Part shown: piece by piece, positions 9,110 to 18,804 of the stretch
Position numbering within the stretch: the stretch's first letter is position 1
How the letters are laid out: the number at the start of each line of letters is the position of its first letter
Assembly: GCF_021533195.1 (NCBI RefSeq)
Contig: NZ_JAJNKB010000004.1
Location: 1-64,000 of the forward strand
From: Portibacter marinus
Lineage (GTDB): Bacteria; Bacteroidota; Bacteroidia; Chitinophagales; Saprospiraceae
Length of the DNA stretch: 64,000 nucleotides
Direction of reading: 5' to 3'
The notes under the pieces: model-generated
What the model saw: the letters and a program-made list of their open reading frames with translations, nothing else
The model's database searches: none
Told to the model about the DNA's origin: nothing
Position numbers and translations under genes: made by a program

Positions 9110-10132
9110 CTAAGAAGAAATCCTTTTGAAATATCCGTAATTCCGAGATTGGGACACATTCTTAAGGTATATTTCACAAGTATCTTTAAGGGTCTGTTCC
9201 AGAGGGGTATAGTTGAATTCAAACAAATCTTTCGACTTGCTATTATCGTATGTCATGACCTTCGATGTAATGGCTACAGTTTCCCTTGTTATGGCCGGAT
9301 CTGAAGTAAAGTAAAGCAATCTCCATAAGATTTTCCCCAGGGTACTCGAAACTTCAAATTGAGGTGGTTTACGATCCAGAAAATGAGCAATTTTTTGCAG
9401 TAATACTTTATATGAACTCATTTCACTAACGACTATCACTCTTTCATTTATAATGTCTGAAACCAAAAAATGATAGGTAAGCAGAGAGAGGTCCCGAACG
9501 TCCACAAACCCGTTAATACCCATCGGATAAAATTTCCCACCTCTCATTACATATGAGAACAACTTTGTACTACTGGTGCCCCAATATGCGGGTCCTAAGA
9601 TCATACTGGGATTCAAAATACCAATAGACAAACCTTCATTCATCCCTCGCCACACCTCTAATTCTGCAAGATGTTTAGCCATACCATAAGTGGTCGTCGA
9701 AGAGGTCTCTATCCACTCCTCTGTTTCATCCACCAGCTCTCCATCCTTACCCCTCCCTAAAGCTGCCACCGAGCTGATGTAAATTAATTTCTTAACTTTC
9801 TGTGCAAGACAGACATTGACTACATTTGCTGTTCCTTCCACGTTCACCTGCATTACACGTTCTGCATCTCTAGGATTGTAGCTCACTTTAGCAGCTGAAT
9901 GAATCACACCTACTGCGCTTTCACAAAGTTCCTCCAGAGATTTGATGTCTAAAATATCACCTTCGATCCACTTTACCTTATGGGCAATATCCTCAACCAA
10001 TCCCATCTTACTTCCAGGCCTCTTAAGAGCATAGATTTGCTGATGACCTTTTTCAACCAATACCCTGAGGATGTGAGAACCGAGAAATCCGGTTCCGCCA
10101 GTGACTACTAATTTATCTGAATTAGCAAGCAT
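9110..10132 (-). CDS. Extended-SDR NAD-dependent epimerase/dehydratase or reductase
   Basis: About 340 residues. The N-terminus has the NAD(P)-binding motif VTGGTGFLGSH, followed by a conserved Asp (EGDI), HSAAKVS, and the catalytic YGMAK (Y-x3-K) near residue 150. This places it among extended short-chain dehydrogenases of the dihydroflavonol-reductase / sugar epimerase kind; the substrate is unknown. The ATG at 10132 is chosen over a GTG at 10144 because the Rossmann motif starts right after it. Even so, the start overlaps the end of anmK by 11 bp, which suggests translational coupling. It is the last gene of a three-gene minus-strand group with anmK and a cytochrome c gene. Confidence 0.85.
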   Translation of the reverse strand: MLANSDKLVVTGGTGFLGSHILRVLVEKGHQQIYALKRPGSKMGLVEDIAHKVKWIEGDILDIKSLEELCESAVGVIHSAAKVSYNPRDAERVMQVNVEGTANVVNVCLAQKVKKLIYISSVAALGRGKDGELVDETEEWIETSSTTTYGMAKHLAELEVWRGMNEGLSIGILNPSMILGPAYWGTSSTKLFSYVMRGGKFYPMGINGFVDVRDLSLLTYHFLVSDIINERVIVVSEMSSYKVLLQKIAHFLDRKPPQFEVSSTLGKILWRLLYFTSDPAITRETVAITSKVMTYDNSKSKDLFEFNYTPLEQTLKDTCEIYLKNVSQSRNYGYFKRISS

Positions 10133-11192
10133 AGATACAACCACCTATTGAATTCCTGGAAGCTCCCGTGTATGAGTTCAAAACATTTACCTTTCTATTG
10201 ACCCGCAAATACCCCATCAATGCAATCATGATTGCTTCTTTATATTGAATCAGTTCTTTACCAGCCGGTACAATTTCGATATTGATTGCTGTCATTTCAC
10301 GCGCTAAGCCTTCCATCAAAAACAGATTAAGTGCTCCACCTCCGGTAAACATTATCTTCAAAGGATTTTTAGAGCTATGTTTTGCCAATGCTATTGCTTT
10401 GGTAATCTCATGAATGATAAATTCGACAACTGTTCTTAGCCCATCTCGCACCTCTATAGATTGAAGGTGGGGAATAAAATTCTCCTGGACCCAGGTATTA
10501 TCCATTCCTCTGGGCTTGGCACTCTCTAATCCATTGATTTGCATCAATTTGTCGAGCAACTTATCGTTTGTTTCACCACTTCTTGCCCATTCCCCATCTT
10601 GATCATATGCTTTACCATTCCTTGAAGCCAGATAATTCAGCAATTGATTTGCAGGAGAAACATCGAATGCGATGATACCATCCTGAGACTTGATGGAAAT
10701 ATTACTGATTCCACCCAAATTTACCAAAATATCTATATCAGGAAATAAGAATTGATCCGCTATTGGTGCAAATGGTGCACCTTGTCCACCCAAGGCAATA
10801 TCAGAACTTCTAAAATCGCAGACCACATCTCTTCTGACTAATTGAGAAATGGTGCCTCCATTGCCGATCTGGACTGTAAATTTGTTTTGAGGATCATGAA
10901 ATACAGTATGTCCATGGGAAGCTATTAAATCTACATTGCTCTTAGAATTTTGGATAAAGTCAATACAACATTGACCTAGAAAATAACTAAAATCTGCTTC
11001 TAATTTGAAGAGTTCATATGAAGTCAATCTCACAACATGCTTCAGGCGATCATGAAGATTTTTCGGAAATTCCACCGCCTTTGATTTTAGCAAGTCAAAT
11101 GAAATCACACCTTGTGAGGATTCTGAAAAAGCTGTAAGGGCCATATCTAAGCCGTCTAAAGAACTTCCAGACATAAGCCCTAGTATATTCAT
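10122..11192 (-). CDS. anmK: Anhydro-N-acetylmuramic acid kinase
   Basis: 356 residues, the usual length. It opens with GLMSGSSLDGLDMAL, the AnmK signature (usually GLMSGTSLDG). Further ASKHA-fold motifs include SHGHTVFHDP, QIGNGGTIS, VNLGGISNIS, FDVSPANQLL and FTGGGALN. Known function: it phosphorylates 1,6-anhydro-MurNAc with hydrolytic ring opening to give MurNAc-6-P in peptidoglycan recycling. No murQ, nagZ or ampG is present in this window. It is separated from the upstream cytochrome c gene by one base and overlaps the downstream SDR gene, so the three are probably one operon although their functions are not obviously linked. Confidence 0.93.
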   Translation of the reverse strand: MNILGLMSGSSLDGLDMALTAFSESSQGVISFDLLKSKAVEFPKNLHDRLKHVVRLTSYELFKLEADFSYFLGQCCIDFIQNSKSNVDLIASHGHTVFHDPQNKFTVQIGNGGTISQLVRRDVVCDFRSSDIALGGQGAPFAPIADQFLFPDIDILVNLGGISNISIKSQDGIIAFDVSPANQLLNYLASRNGKAYDQDGEWARSGETNDKLLDKLMQINGLESAKPRGMDNTWVQENFIPHLQSIEVRDGLRTVVEFIIHEITKAIALAKHSSKNPLKIMFTGGGALNLFLMEGLAREMTAINIEIVPAGKELIQYKEAIMIALMGYLRVNRKVNVLNSYTGASRNSIGGCIYAC

Positions 11193-11193
11193 A

Positions 11194-11496
11194 CTATTGC
11201 TTTAGCGTCATTGTATATTTTGCAACCTCTTCGATTTGCTCCGGAGTAAGTATGCTTTCATAAGCAATCATTGTATTCCGACCGTTTGTTATGGTTGCTA
11301 TTCTTTCCTCTAAAGACAAAGTAGAAGCTGTCAAGTCTTTAGCACCATTCAAACCCAATTTACCATCAGCTCCATGGCATAATTGACAATGTGTTTTCCA
11401 TACGGGCATCGCTACCTCAGTATTTACACTGTCGCCACCGCCACATGCAATGGTCGCTCCTACGATAAGAGCTGTGAAAAGTATTTTGATCTTCAT
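11194..11496 (-). CDS. Small class I cytochrome c, probable lipoprotein
   Basis: 100 residues. The N-terminal segment MKIKILFTALIVGATIAC ends in a lipobox-like TIAC followed by GGGD, so export and lipid attachment are likely. One heme-binding motif CQLCH lies near residue 37, followed by GADGKLG, and a probable distal Met ligand is in NGRNTMIAY. The size fits a single-heme periplasmic or membrane-anchored electron carrier. It is the first gene of the cytochrome c-anmK-SDR group. The redox partner is not identifiable here. Confidence 0.88.
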   Translation of the reverse strand: MKIKILFTALIVGATIACGGGDSVNTEVAMPVWKTHCQLCHGADGKLGLNGAKDLTASTLSLEERIATITNGRNTMIAYESILTPEQIEEVAKYTMTLKQ

Positions 11497-11634
11497 TCTA
11501 GTCTTTTTTATTATTATGGCGAGTAAAGAAAATGATTATTTGTCGAAAATAAAAACACTTTCATCGTAATAGTGGAAACTTTTAAACCATTCATAGTTTC
11601 CGTAGTTTAATATTTACTATTTTCGCGATTAATT

Positions 11635-12243
11635 ATGACCATACTCAATAAAATTATAGATGCATCGGAGAAGCTTTTCATGACTTATGGACTGAAAAGC
11701 ATCAGTATGGACGATATTGCCACCAAACTGGGTATGTCTAAAAAGACAATCTATAAATATTGCGATACCAAAGAGCGGTTAATTCATATGACGCTCTTTC
11801 ACTTCTTAAAACGGGAGAAAAAGATAGTTGCCAAAATTAATGCTGAGAGCGAAAATGCGGTGGAAGAGATCATTGCTATCGGAAGGCATATCATTAAAAT
11901 GGCAAAAAAGCTAAAGCCGGCGTTGGTTTTCGACCTCAAAAAATATCATACAGAAAATTGGGAATTAGTAGAAAAGCATCATCACGAATTTATAAGAGAA
12001 GTCATCACGAATAATATTACGAGGGGAATGAAGGAGGGTTTCTTCAGAGCTGATTTAAATCCAGAAATAATTGCCCAACTGTATGTTGCTAAAAGCCTGA
12101 TTATTTCTGATGAAAAAAACTTCATCTCTGACAATGCGACATTAGAAGAATTAGTACGAGAACATTTATTGTATCACTTATATGGCGTCCTTTCAGAAGA
12201 AGGGACCAAACTTGTTAAAAATTATGAATTGGAGACCACTTAA
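11635..12243 (+). CDS. TetR/AcrR family regulator of the efflux operon
   Basis: 202 residues. The N-terminal helix-turn-helix reads MDDIATKLGMSKKTIYKYCDT (residues ~24-44, quoted in part), typical of TetR; the rest is a helical ligand-binding domain of usual size. Its 3' end overlaps the TolC-family gene by 20 bp, so regulator and pump components form one transcription unit. Known for the family: such regulators usually repress their own pump operon until a ligand binds. A weak TAnnTTCG box at 11618-11625 lies just upstream of the ATG; I do not claim it as a promoter. Confidence 0.9.
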   Translation: MTILNKIIDASEKLFMTYGLKSISMDDIATKLGMSKKTIYKYCDTKERLIHMTLFHFLKREKKIVAKINAESENAVEEIIAIGRHIIKMAKKLKPALVFDLKKYHTENWELVEKHHHEFIREVITNNITRGMKEGFFRADLNPEIIAQLYVAKSLIISDEKNFISDNATLEELVREHLLYHLYGVLSEEGTKLVKNYELETT

Positions 12244-13561
12244 ATCGCTTTTGACTTTGGCGTGTATCGCACTATGTATCTCTATGTTTGCTCAAGAGCA
12301 GTTTAACATAGAGGAAGCTGTTCAATATGCTGTAGAAAATAGTGCACAGACCAAAATCAATGCATTGGAACTAGCCAAAGCGGAGGCACAGATTAAGGAA
12401 TACAGGGCTACAGGTTTACCCCAGGTGAATGGTACGATTGATTATCAACACTTTATCAATCTTCCCACTTCACTATTACCTGCAGAGTTTTTCGGAGGTG
12501 CTCCTGGGACCTTTGCTGAGGTCCAATTTGGATTGAAAAACAGTGTGAATGCCGGTGCATCCTTAAATACCCTCCTTTTTGATGGTTCTTTTTTTACGGG
12601 ATTAAAGGCACAAAGAATCTACAAGGATCTGATTTATAAACAGGCTAATCAATCTGAATATCAAATCAAAAAATCTGTTACGCAAGCTTATTTGGGGGTA
12701 GTCATAGCCCAACGAAACAAACGAATCTTAGAGAAAAACATAGAGAATCTAGAAAAGACCTTAAACGAAACAACCATCATATATGAAAATGGATTTGCAG
12801 AGAAATTAGATGTTAGCAGATTACAATTATCCTTTGACAATCTCAATACAGAATTACAAAGAGTAGAGAGACTAATCAATTTATCTAAGAATCTGCTAAA
12901 GTTTCAAATGAATTACCCGCTAGAGATGCCCATTATTCTGACTGAATCACTAGACGATTTGGCAGATAAAGTATTCTTGAAACCAATCGATTTGGATGCT
13001 CCTATAGATATCAGTAATCGACCTGAATACAGCGTGATTCAAGTGGGTGAACAGCTGAATGATTTAAATATTGAAGCTTTGCGCAGAGGATACTATCCGT
13101 CATTAGTGGGTTTCGCAAGTGCTCAGACAGCATTACAACGGAATAATTTATTTGATGAGGATGAGCCTGGCTTTTTTCCAACTACCATTGTGGGCCTAAG
13201 TCTTTCTGTCCCTATCTGGGACAGTTTTAGTAGAAGTGCAAAGATTCAGCAAGCTAAAGTGGATCAGGAAATCACACAAGTGGAAAAGGCAGAATTTGAA
13301 AGAGCCGTGAACCTGGAAGTTTATAATGCAAGGTTAAGCTACGAAAATGCCATGAATAGTGTGGGATCATCGAAAAGAGCAGAAACGCTGGCCAGGGAGA
13401 TTTATCAAACTGCCCAGATTAAGTTTCAGGAAGGAGTGGGATCCAGTTTAGAATTAACACAAGCTGAGCAAAACCTATACAATGCGCAAGCTAATTACGC
13501 CACGGCACTATATGATCTTGTCGTTGCAAAATCTGATCTGGACCTGGCTCTAGGTCAATAA
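12224..13561 (+). CDS. TolC-family outer membrane efflux protein
   Basis: 445 residues from the ATG at 12224. An earlier in-frame ATG at 12182 would put 14 residues ahead of the signal peptide (MNWRPLKSLLTLACIALC...FAQ), so the later start is preferred. Two OEP repeats are visible: EAVQYAVENSAQTKINALELAKAEAQI at the start of the mature protein (cited in part) and a second near the C-terminus with GVGSSLELTQAEQNLYNAQANY (in part). Known role: a trimeric outer-membrane channel with a periplasmic alpha-barrel, docking with the adaptor and RND pump encoded next. The gap to the adaptor gene is 26 bp. Confidence 0.92.
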   Translation: MNWRPLKSLLTLACIALCISMFAQEQFNIEEAVQYAVENSAQTKINALELAKAEAQIKEYRATGLPQVNGTIDYQHFINLPTSLLPAEFFGGAPGTFAEVQFGLKNSVNAGASLNTLLFDGSFFTGLKAQRIYKDLIYKQANQSEYQIKKSVTQAYLGVVIAQRNKRILEKNIENLEKTLNETTIIYENGFAEKLDVSRLQLSFDNLNTELQRVERLINLSKNLLKFQMNYPLEMPIILTESLDDLADKVFLKPIDLDAPIDISNRPEYSVIQVGEQLNDLNIEALRRGYYPSLVGFASAQTALQRNNLFDEDEPGFFPTTIVGLSLSVPIWDSFSRSAKIQQAKVDQEITQVEKAEFERAVNLEVYNARLSYENAMNSVGSSKRAETLAREIYQTAQIKFQEGVGSSLELTQAEQNLYNAQANYATALYDLVVAKSDLDLALGQ

Positions 13562-13587
13562 ATAAAAACGAATCAACTTAAATACAG

Positions 13588-14727
13588 ATGAAGAAATACT
13601 TTATATTTTTAGCATTAGCAGCAACCATGCTGAGTTCTTGCGAGGCACCTCAGCAAGAGCCAACAGTGGAGGAGATGAAAGCCTCATTGACCCAGCTCAA
13701 GAAAGAGCGTACGGATCTGGAGCAACAAATCAGTGCTTTAGAGGAAAAGATCGAGGTGATAGAACCTTCACAGCCCAAGGCCAAAAAATTGGTGACCGTA
13801 GATACCGTGCAAAGAGAAGATTTTAAAAGATACATTGATATACAAGGCTCGGTACAATCCAGCGATGCTGTGATGGCGTCTTCAGAAATAGGAGGTAGAA
13901 TTACCAGTATGCCAATAGATGAGGGAGACTATGTAAAAGCAGGAAGTTTAGTAGCTACGGTCGATGTTCAAAGTATTAAAAACCAGATCATTGAGTTAGA
14001 GAAATCTCTTGAACTGGCAACTGACGTTTTTAAACGACAGGAACGACTTTGGAATCAGGAAATAGGCTCAGAAATTCAATATTTGCAAGCTAAAAATAAT
14101 AAAGAAAGGATCGAAAAGTCTTTGGAGAGCCTCGAGTTTCAATTAACTAAAGCAACCGTATATGCACCGATTTCCGGCTACGCAGACATGATCATGCTAC
14201 AGAAAGGAGAAATGGCTGCACCTGGTGCACCCATACTGCAGATTATCAACACAGGTAATATCAAAGTCGTTGCAGATGTTCCGGAATCTTTACTCGGTAA
14301 GGTGCAAAGGGGAGAATACGTAGAAATCGAATTTCCTGCTTTGGAGGAATCACGTAGAGGTAGGGTTTCCTTGATTGGAAGGACCATTGACCCGGCTAAC
14401 AGGACATTCAAAGTAGAAGTTGATCTTTCGAATCCAGGTAACAGACTAAAACCGAATCTGCTTTCAATTATGAAAATTAATGATCTTTCGATAAACGATA
14501 TAGTCGCTGTTCCGTTGGAATTGGTTCAACAGGAAATCAGTGGCAAGGACTACATTTTTGTCGTTGAAGAAGGAGAAAATGGATTTATCTCTAAAAAGAA
14601 TTATGTGACTACCGGTCCTACTTTTGAAAATCAGATCGTGATAGAAGATGGCCTGGAAGGTGGAGAAAAAATTATTATAGAAGGTGCTCGTGGGCTTTCT
14701 AATAATGAACCGATTAAAATTCAATAG
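13588..14727 (+). CDS. RND efflux periplasmic adaptor (membrane fusion protein), lipoprotein
   Basis: 379 residues. The N-terminus MKKYFIFLALAATMLSSC is a lipoprotein signal with lipobox LSSC. A short extra coiled coil (residues ~30-60, Glu/Lys/Leu-rich) precedes the usual fold: a lipoyl half-motif (GGRITSMPIDEGDYVKAGS), an alpha-helical hairpin (residues ~130-185), the second lipoyl half (ATVYAPISGYAD), a beta-barrel and a membrane-proximal domain. It links the RND pump to the TolC channel. The stop at 14725-14727 lies one base before the ATG of the pump gene, which implies tight coupling. Confidence 0.93.
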   Translation: MKKYFIFLALAATMLSSCEAPQQEPTVEEMKASLTQLKKERTDLEQQISALEEKIEVIEPSQPKAKKLVTVDTVQREDFKRYIDIQGSVQSSDAVMASSEIGGRITSMPIDEGDYVKAGSLVATVDVQSIKNQIIELEKSLELATDVFKRQERLWNQEIGSEIQYLQAKNNKERIEKSLESLEFQLTKATVYAPISGYADMIMLQKGEMAAPGAPILQIINTGNIKVVADVPESLLGKVQRGEYVEIEFPALEESRRGRVSLIGRTIDPANRTFKVEVDLSNPGNRLKPNLLSIMKINDLSINDIVAVPLELVQQEISGKDYIFVVEEGENGFISKKNYVTTGPTFENQIVIEDGLEGGEKIIIEGARGLSNNEPIKIQ

Positions 14728-14728
14728 A

Positions 14729-17700
14729 ATGGCGGATAATGAAAAGAAAATCCTAAGGACTTTCGGGCTTACCAATCTAGCAGTTAATAATAAGATCAGT
14801 GTCTTTCTTTTGACGGTCATGATTTTCATATTTGGAATTTCCTCATATGTCAACATGCCAAAAGAGTCTTTCCCTGAAATCACTTTTCCACAGATTTTCG
14901 TAAATACAACTTACTTCGGAAATTCAGCGGGAGACATTGAAAATTTGGTCACCAGACCATTAGAAAATGAGTTGGCTGCCATTTCAGAAATCAAGTCGAT
15001 CACTTCTTCTTCCATGCAGGATTTTTCCATCATAACCTGTGAATTTGAGACGGATGTAGACATTGAGCTAGCCAAGCGCAAGGTTAAAGATGCTGTAGAT
15101 AAGGCCATGCCTGAACTACCTACAGACTTGACGGCAGAACCGGAAGTACTGGATATCAATTTGTCAGAAATTCCCATTATGAGTGTCAATCTCTCGGGAG
15201 ATTTTCCCAATGATGAATTAAGGTCATACGGTGAATATCTACAAGATCGCTTTGAAGATTTACCAGAAATTTCATCAGTCAACCTCAAAGGAACACTAGA
15301 CAGGGAAGTACAAATCAACGTGGATGTTCCTATTATGCAGGCACTGCAGGTCAGTTTTGGCGACATTGAAAATGCAGTGAGAGCTGAAAATATGACCATG
15401 TCGGGAGGCGAAATCGTTAATAATGATTTCAGAAGATCTATTCGGATAATAGGAGAGTTTGAAGACGTTGAGGAATTAGAGGATCTTATCGTCAAAGCAG
15501 AGAATCAGAAGCCCATTTATCTTAAGGATTTTGCAGAAGTAAAGTTCGGATATGCTGAACAAACGAGTATTGCTCGATCTGACTTATTACCTGTAGTTTC
15601 ACTGGATGTTATCAAACGAGCTGGCGAGAATCTGCTTTTAGCATCCGACAAAATAAAGGCCATCATTGACGAAGCTCAGCAAGAAGCTTTACCGGCAGAA
15701 TTAAGCATCAAGGTTTTCAATGACCAATCTGTGGTTACTGAGGATATGGTGAATAATCTGGAAAATAGTATTATTTCCGGAGTTATTTTGGTCGTATTGG
15801 TCTTACTTTTCTTCTTGGGTCTGAGAAACTCTACCTTTGTCGGTATTGCCATCCCATTGTCCATGTTGATGGGGATTATGCTCCTAAGTTTAATGGGCTA
15901 CACACTAAATATGGTTGTACTTTTTAGTCTCATACTTGCCTTGGGTATGTTGGTGGACAATGCCATCGTAGTAGTAGAAAATATTTATCGCTATTACAAT
16001 GATGGATACTCAAAAGATGATGCAGCTAAATATGGAACAGGTGAAGTAGCACTTCCTATTATAGCCTCAACTGCAACAACGTTAGCAGCTTTTGTTCCAC
16101 TTGCTTTCTGGCCGGGATTATTTGGATCTTTTATGAAGTATCTACCAATTACGTTAATTGCGGTACTTTCAGCCTCACTATTTGTAGCACTGGTTATAAA
16201 CCCTGTTCTTACCTCATCGTTCATCGTCAAAGAAGCTGAGGAGAAAAAGAATTTGAGAAAGAGTTTGACCTATTTTTTGATAAGCCTCTTAGGAATCGGG
16301 GTTTTAATTCTAATCGGACAACTCGCTGGTGTCAATTGGTTGCGCAATTTGTCGATCATTATAGCGGGAGTCATCGTGCTGAACTATTTTATTCTGAAAC
16401 CTGGATCCAGAGTTTTCCAAAACTCGATCATGCCATTTTTAGAAAAAGTATATGATAAGTTCATCAGATTTGCGTTGTGGAAATTTGTTCCCTATGTCAT
16501 CTTTGCAGGCAGTTTTGTTTTGTTATTTGTAGCATTCGCCATACTTGGAAGTAATCCGCCGAAAGTCGATTTATTTCCTTCAACTGACCCAAATTATGTC
16601 AATGTTTTTGTAGAACTCCCTTTAGGTAAGGATATTAAAGCTACAAATGAGATCATGCAGAGGATAGAGTCGAATGTGGAGCGAGATATGGCTCAACATG
16701 CTGATGTTGTGGATGCTGTGTTGTCTCAGATAGGTGAAAACACGGGTGATCCTGCCATGGGTCCTACATTTGGTTCGTCTCCAAATAGAGCCAGATTAAC
16801 GGTGTCTTTTGTCCCATCTGATGAAAGAGGAGAAAAATCAACTGTAGACATTATGGAGGAGATCAGAACCTCAGTTCAGGGAATCCCGGGTGTGACTGTC
16901 TCGGTAGATCAGGAGCAATCGGGACCTCCTCAGGAAAAGCCTGTTTACATAGAAATCACTGGAGAAAATATCAATGAACTGGCTATCTTATCTGAAGAAA
17001 TGATGGCATTTATCAATCAATCAGGGGTGCCAGGCATTGAAGAGTTACAAGCGGATGTCAAAATCGGTAAACCAGAAATGCAGATTGGAATAGACCGGAA
17101 TGCCGCTCGGCGTTATGAGATTTCGACTTTTAGTATTGCAGATGTAATCAGAACTGCTGTCTTTGGGAAGGAAATTTCTAAGTTCAAACAAGGAGAAGAT
17201 GAGTATCCAATTAATCTAAGGGCAGAAGAATCCTACAGACATAGTGTTGGTGATATCTTAAATCAAAAAATCACCTTCAGAAATCCAGCGAACGGACAAA
17301 TTGCTCAAGTACCGATCTCAGCTGTTGCAGATATTTCCTATTCATCCACCTTTAGCGCCATCAATCGAAAGGATCAGGAAAGAAAGATTACCATTACCTC
17401 GAATGTGCTTCAAGGTTTCAATCCAAATGAAGTAGTGGATAATATTAGGATAGCTCTTCAGGATTTTGAAATGCCGCCCGGCTATAGCTATGAATTTGCG
17501 GGCCAGCAAGCTCAACAAGCAGAAGAAATGGCGTTCTTATCCAAAGCGCTTGGCATTGCAGTTTTTGCTATTTTCTTGATACTGGTCATGCAGTTTAACT
17601 CTCTTGTATCCCCTTTCATCATCATTCTATCAGTCATATTTAGTTTGATAGGTGTACTTTTCGGATACATTTATTCCGAAATGGACATTTTGATTATCAT

Positions 17701-18160
17701 GACTGGTGTAGGGGTGATTTCTCTGGCAGGAATTGTGGTCAACAATGCCATTGTCCTGGTTGATTACACAAATCTTACGGTCCAAAGGCGACGAGAAAGA
17801 TTAGGAGTAGATACGATGTCAAATATGTCTAAAAGAGATGTGAAGGAAGCGATTGTTAAATCGGGATCTACTAGGTTGCGACCAGTATTATTGACCGCTA
17901 TAACTACGGTCTTAGGATTAATTCCATTAGCTATCGGACTAAATATAAATTTCTTTACACTGATCACAGACTTTGATCCACAATACTTCGTGGGTGGAGA
18001 TAATGCGGCCTTTTGGGGCACCATGGCCTGGACCGTAATTTATGGGCTGGTATTTTCAACATTTTTAACACTGATCGTAATTCCGGTTATGTATTGGCTT
18101 GCTTTCTTGATGAAAAGGGTTACAAACAGAACATTTCGAAAGGTAAAAAAGGCAGTTTGA
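14729..18160 (+). CDS. RND efflux transporter permease (AcrB/HAE-like)
   Basis: 1143 residues from the ATG at 14729, which follows the adaptor stop directly; an upstream in-frame ATG at 14684 lies inside the adaptor gene and is less likely. The RND architecture is complete: TM1 near residue 25, a large periplasmic loop with porter domains, TM2-6, a second loop, and TM8-12. TM4 reads GMLVDNAIVVVENI; AcrB has two Asp here, and this protein keeps the first and has Asn at the second. TM10 has GIVVNNAIVLVDY, with Asn where AcrB has the relay Lys. Substrate class is not predictable. The stop overlaps the pdxH start (TGATG). Confidence 0.93.
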   Translation: MADNEKKILRTFGLTNLAVNNKISVFLLTVMIFIFGISSYVNMPKESFPEITFPQIFVNTTYFGNSAGDIENLVTRPLENELAAISEIKSITSSSMQDFSIITCEFETDVDIELAKRKVKDAVDKAMPELPTDLTAEPEVLDINLSEIPIMSVNLSGDFPNDELRSYGEYLQDRFEDLPEISSVNLKGTLDREVQINVDVPIMQALQVSFGDIENAVRAENMTMSGGEIVNNDFRRSIRIIGEFEDVEELEDLIVKAENQKPIYLKDFAEVKFGYAEQTSIARSDLLPVVSLDVIKRAGENLLLASDKIKAIIDEAQQEALPAELSIKVFNDQSVVTEDMVNNLENSIISGVILVVLVLLFFLGLRNSTFVGIAIPLSMLMGIMLLSLMGYTLNMVVLFSLILALGMLVDNAIVVVENIYRYYNDGYSKDDAAKYGTGEVALPIIASTATTLAAFVPLAFWPGLFGSFMKYLPITLIAVLSASLFVALVINPVLTSSFIVKEAEEKKNLRKSLTYFLISLLGIGVLILIGQLAGVNWLRNLSIIIAGVIVLNYFILKPGSRVFQNSIMPFLEKVYDKFIRFALWKFVPYVIFAGSFVLLFVAFAILGSNPPKVDLFPSTDPNYVNVFVELPLGKDIKATNEIMQRIESNVERDMAQHADVVDAVLSQIGENTGDPAMGPTFGSSPNRARLTVSFVPSDERGEKSTVDIMEEIRTSVQGIPGVTVSVDQEQSGPPQEKPVYIEITGENINELAILSEEMMAFINQSGVPGIEELQADVKIGKPEMQIGIDRNAARRYEISTFSIADVIRTAVFGKEISKFKQGEDEYPINLRAEESYRHSVGDILNQKITFRNPANGQIAQVPISAVADISYSSTFSAINRKDQERKITITSNVLQGFNPNEVVDNIRIALQDFEMPPGYSYEFAGQQAQQAEEMAFLSKALGIAVFAIFLILVMQFNSLVSPFIIILSVIFSLIGVLFGYIYSEMDILIIMTGVGVISLAGIVVNNAIVLVDYTNLTVQRRRERLGVDTMSNMSKRDVKEAIVKSGSTRLRPVLLTAITTVLGLIPLAIGLNINFFTLITDFDPQYFVGGDNAAFWGTMAWTVIYGLVFSTFLTLIVIPVMYWLAFLMKRVTNRTFRKVKKAV

Positions 18161-18804
18161 TGAAACGAGACATAGCAGAAATGCGGGAAAATTATAAGGC
18201 TGGAAAACTTTTAGAGTCTGATGTCGATAATGATCCATTTCGTCAGTTTAAGGTATGGCTGGATGAAGCTATAAAGTCCGAAATACCTGAGCCAAATGCT
18301 ATGAATCTAGCTACAGTAAGTGCAATTCGTAGGCCATCATCCAGGATAGTTTTACTAAAAGAGGTTACAATAGAGGGTTTTATATTCTATACCAATTATA
18401 ATAGTAAGAAAGGAAAAGAGATGGATGTAAATCCATTTGCAGCCTTGAATTTTTTATGGAAAGAATTAGAACGTCAAGTGCGAATTGAGGGAAGCGTTGA
18501 GAAAATTTCAAGAGAGAAATCTGAGCAATATTTTCATTCTCGACCTTTTGAAAGTCAATTGGGTGCTTTAAGTTCTCATCAAAGCCAGAAAGCCCCGGAT
18601 AGAAGTCAACTGGAAAATAGATTTCGTAATCTTAAGAAAGAATATCAAGATCAAGGCAAAGCTCCTATGCCAGAGCATTGGGGTGGCTACCTACTTAGAC
18701 CGGATTACTTTGAATTTTGGCAAGGCAGAGAAAGTAGGCTTCATGACCGTTTAGCTTATCAATTTAAAGAGGACTCATGGAAAATCTTTAGATTAGAACC
18801 ATAA
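18160..18804 (+). CDS. pdxH: Pyridoxamine/pyridoxine 5'-phosphate oxidase
   Basis: 214 residues, close to E. coli PdxH. Conserved blocks include MNLATVSAIRRPSSRIVLLK, FYTNYNSKKGKEM, LNFLWKELERQVRIEG, SRPFESQLGALSSHQS and the C-terminal FWQGRESRLHDR with terminal RLEP. It is an FMN enzyme that oxidises PNP or PMP to pyridoxal 5'-phosphate. The ATG at 18160 overlaps the RND pump stop by one base. An upstream in-frame start at 18013 would lie inside the pump gene and is rejected because homologues begin at MKRDIAEMRENY. Placement behind an efflux pump is unusual and may only reflect transcriptional convenience. Confidence 0.95.
   Translation: MKRDIAEMRENYKAGKLLESDVDNDPFRQFKVWLDEAIKSEIPEPNAMNLATVSAIRRPSSRIVLLKEVTIEGFIFYTNYNSKKGKEMDVNPFAALNFLWKELERQVRIEGSVEKISREKSEQYFHSRPFESQLGALSSHQSQKAPDRSQLENRFRNLKKEYQDQGKAPMPEHWGGYLLRPDYFEFWQGRESRLHDRLAYQFKEDSWKIFRLEP

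Noticed and set aside
11618-11625. TATTTTCG just upstream of the TetR gene, considered as a -7 box
   Set aside because: It matches only 7 of 8 positions, with no TTTG at 19 nt and too short a distance to the ATG to be convincing.
12182-12223. Upstream ATG for the TolC-family gene
   Set aside because: It would place 14 polar residues ahead of a complete signal peptide; the ATG at 12224 starts the signal directly.
18013-18159. Longer N-terminus for PdxH
   Set aside because: The extension lies entirely in the last membrane helix region of the pump gene, in another frame, and is absent from PdxH family members.
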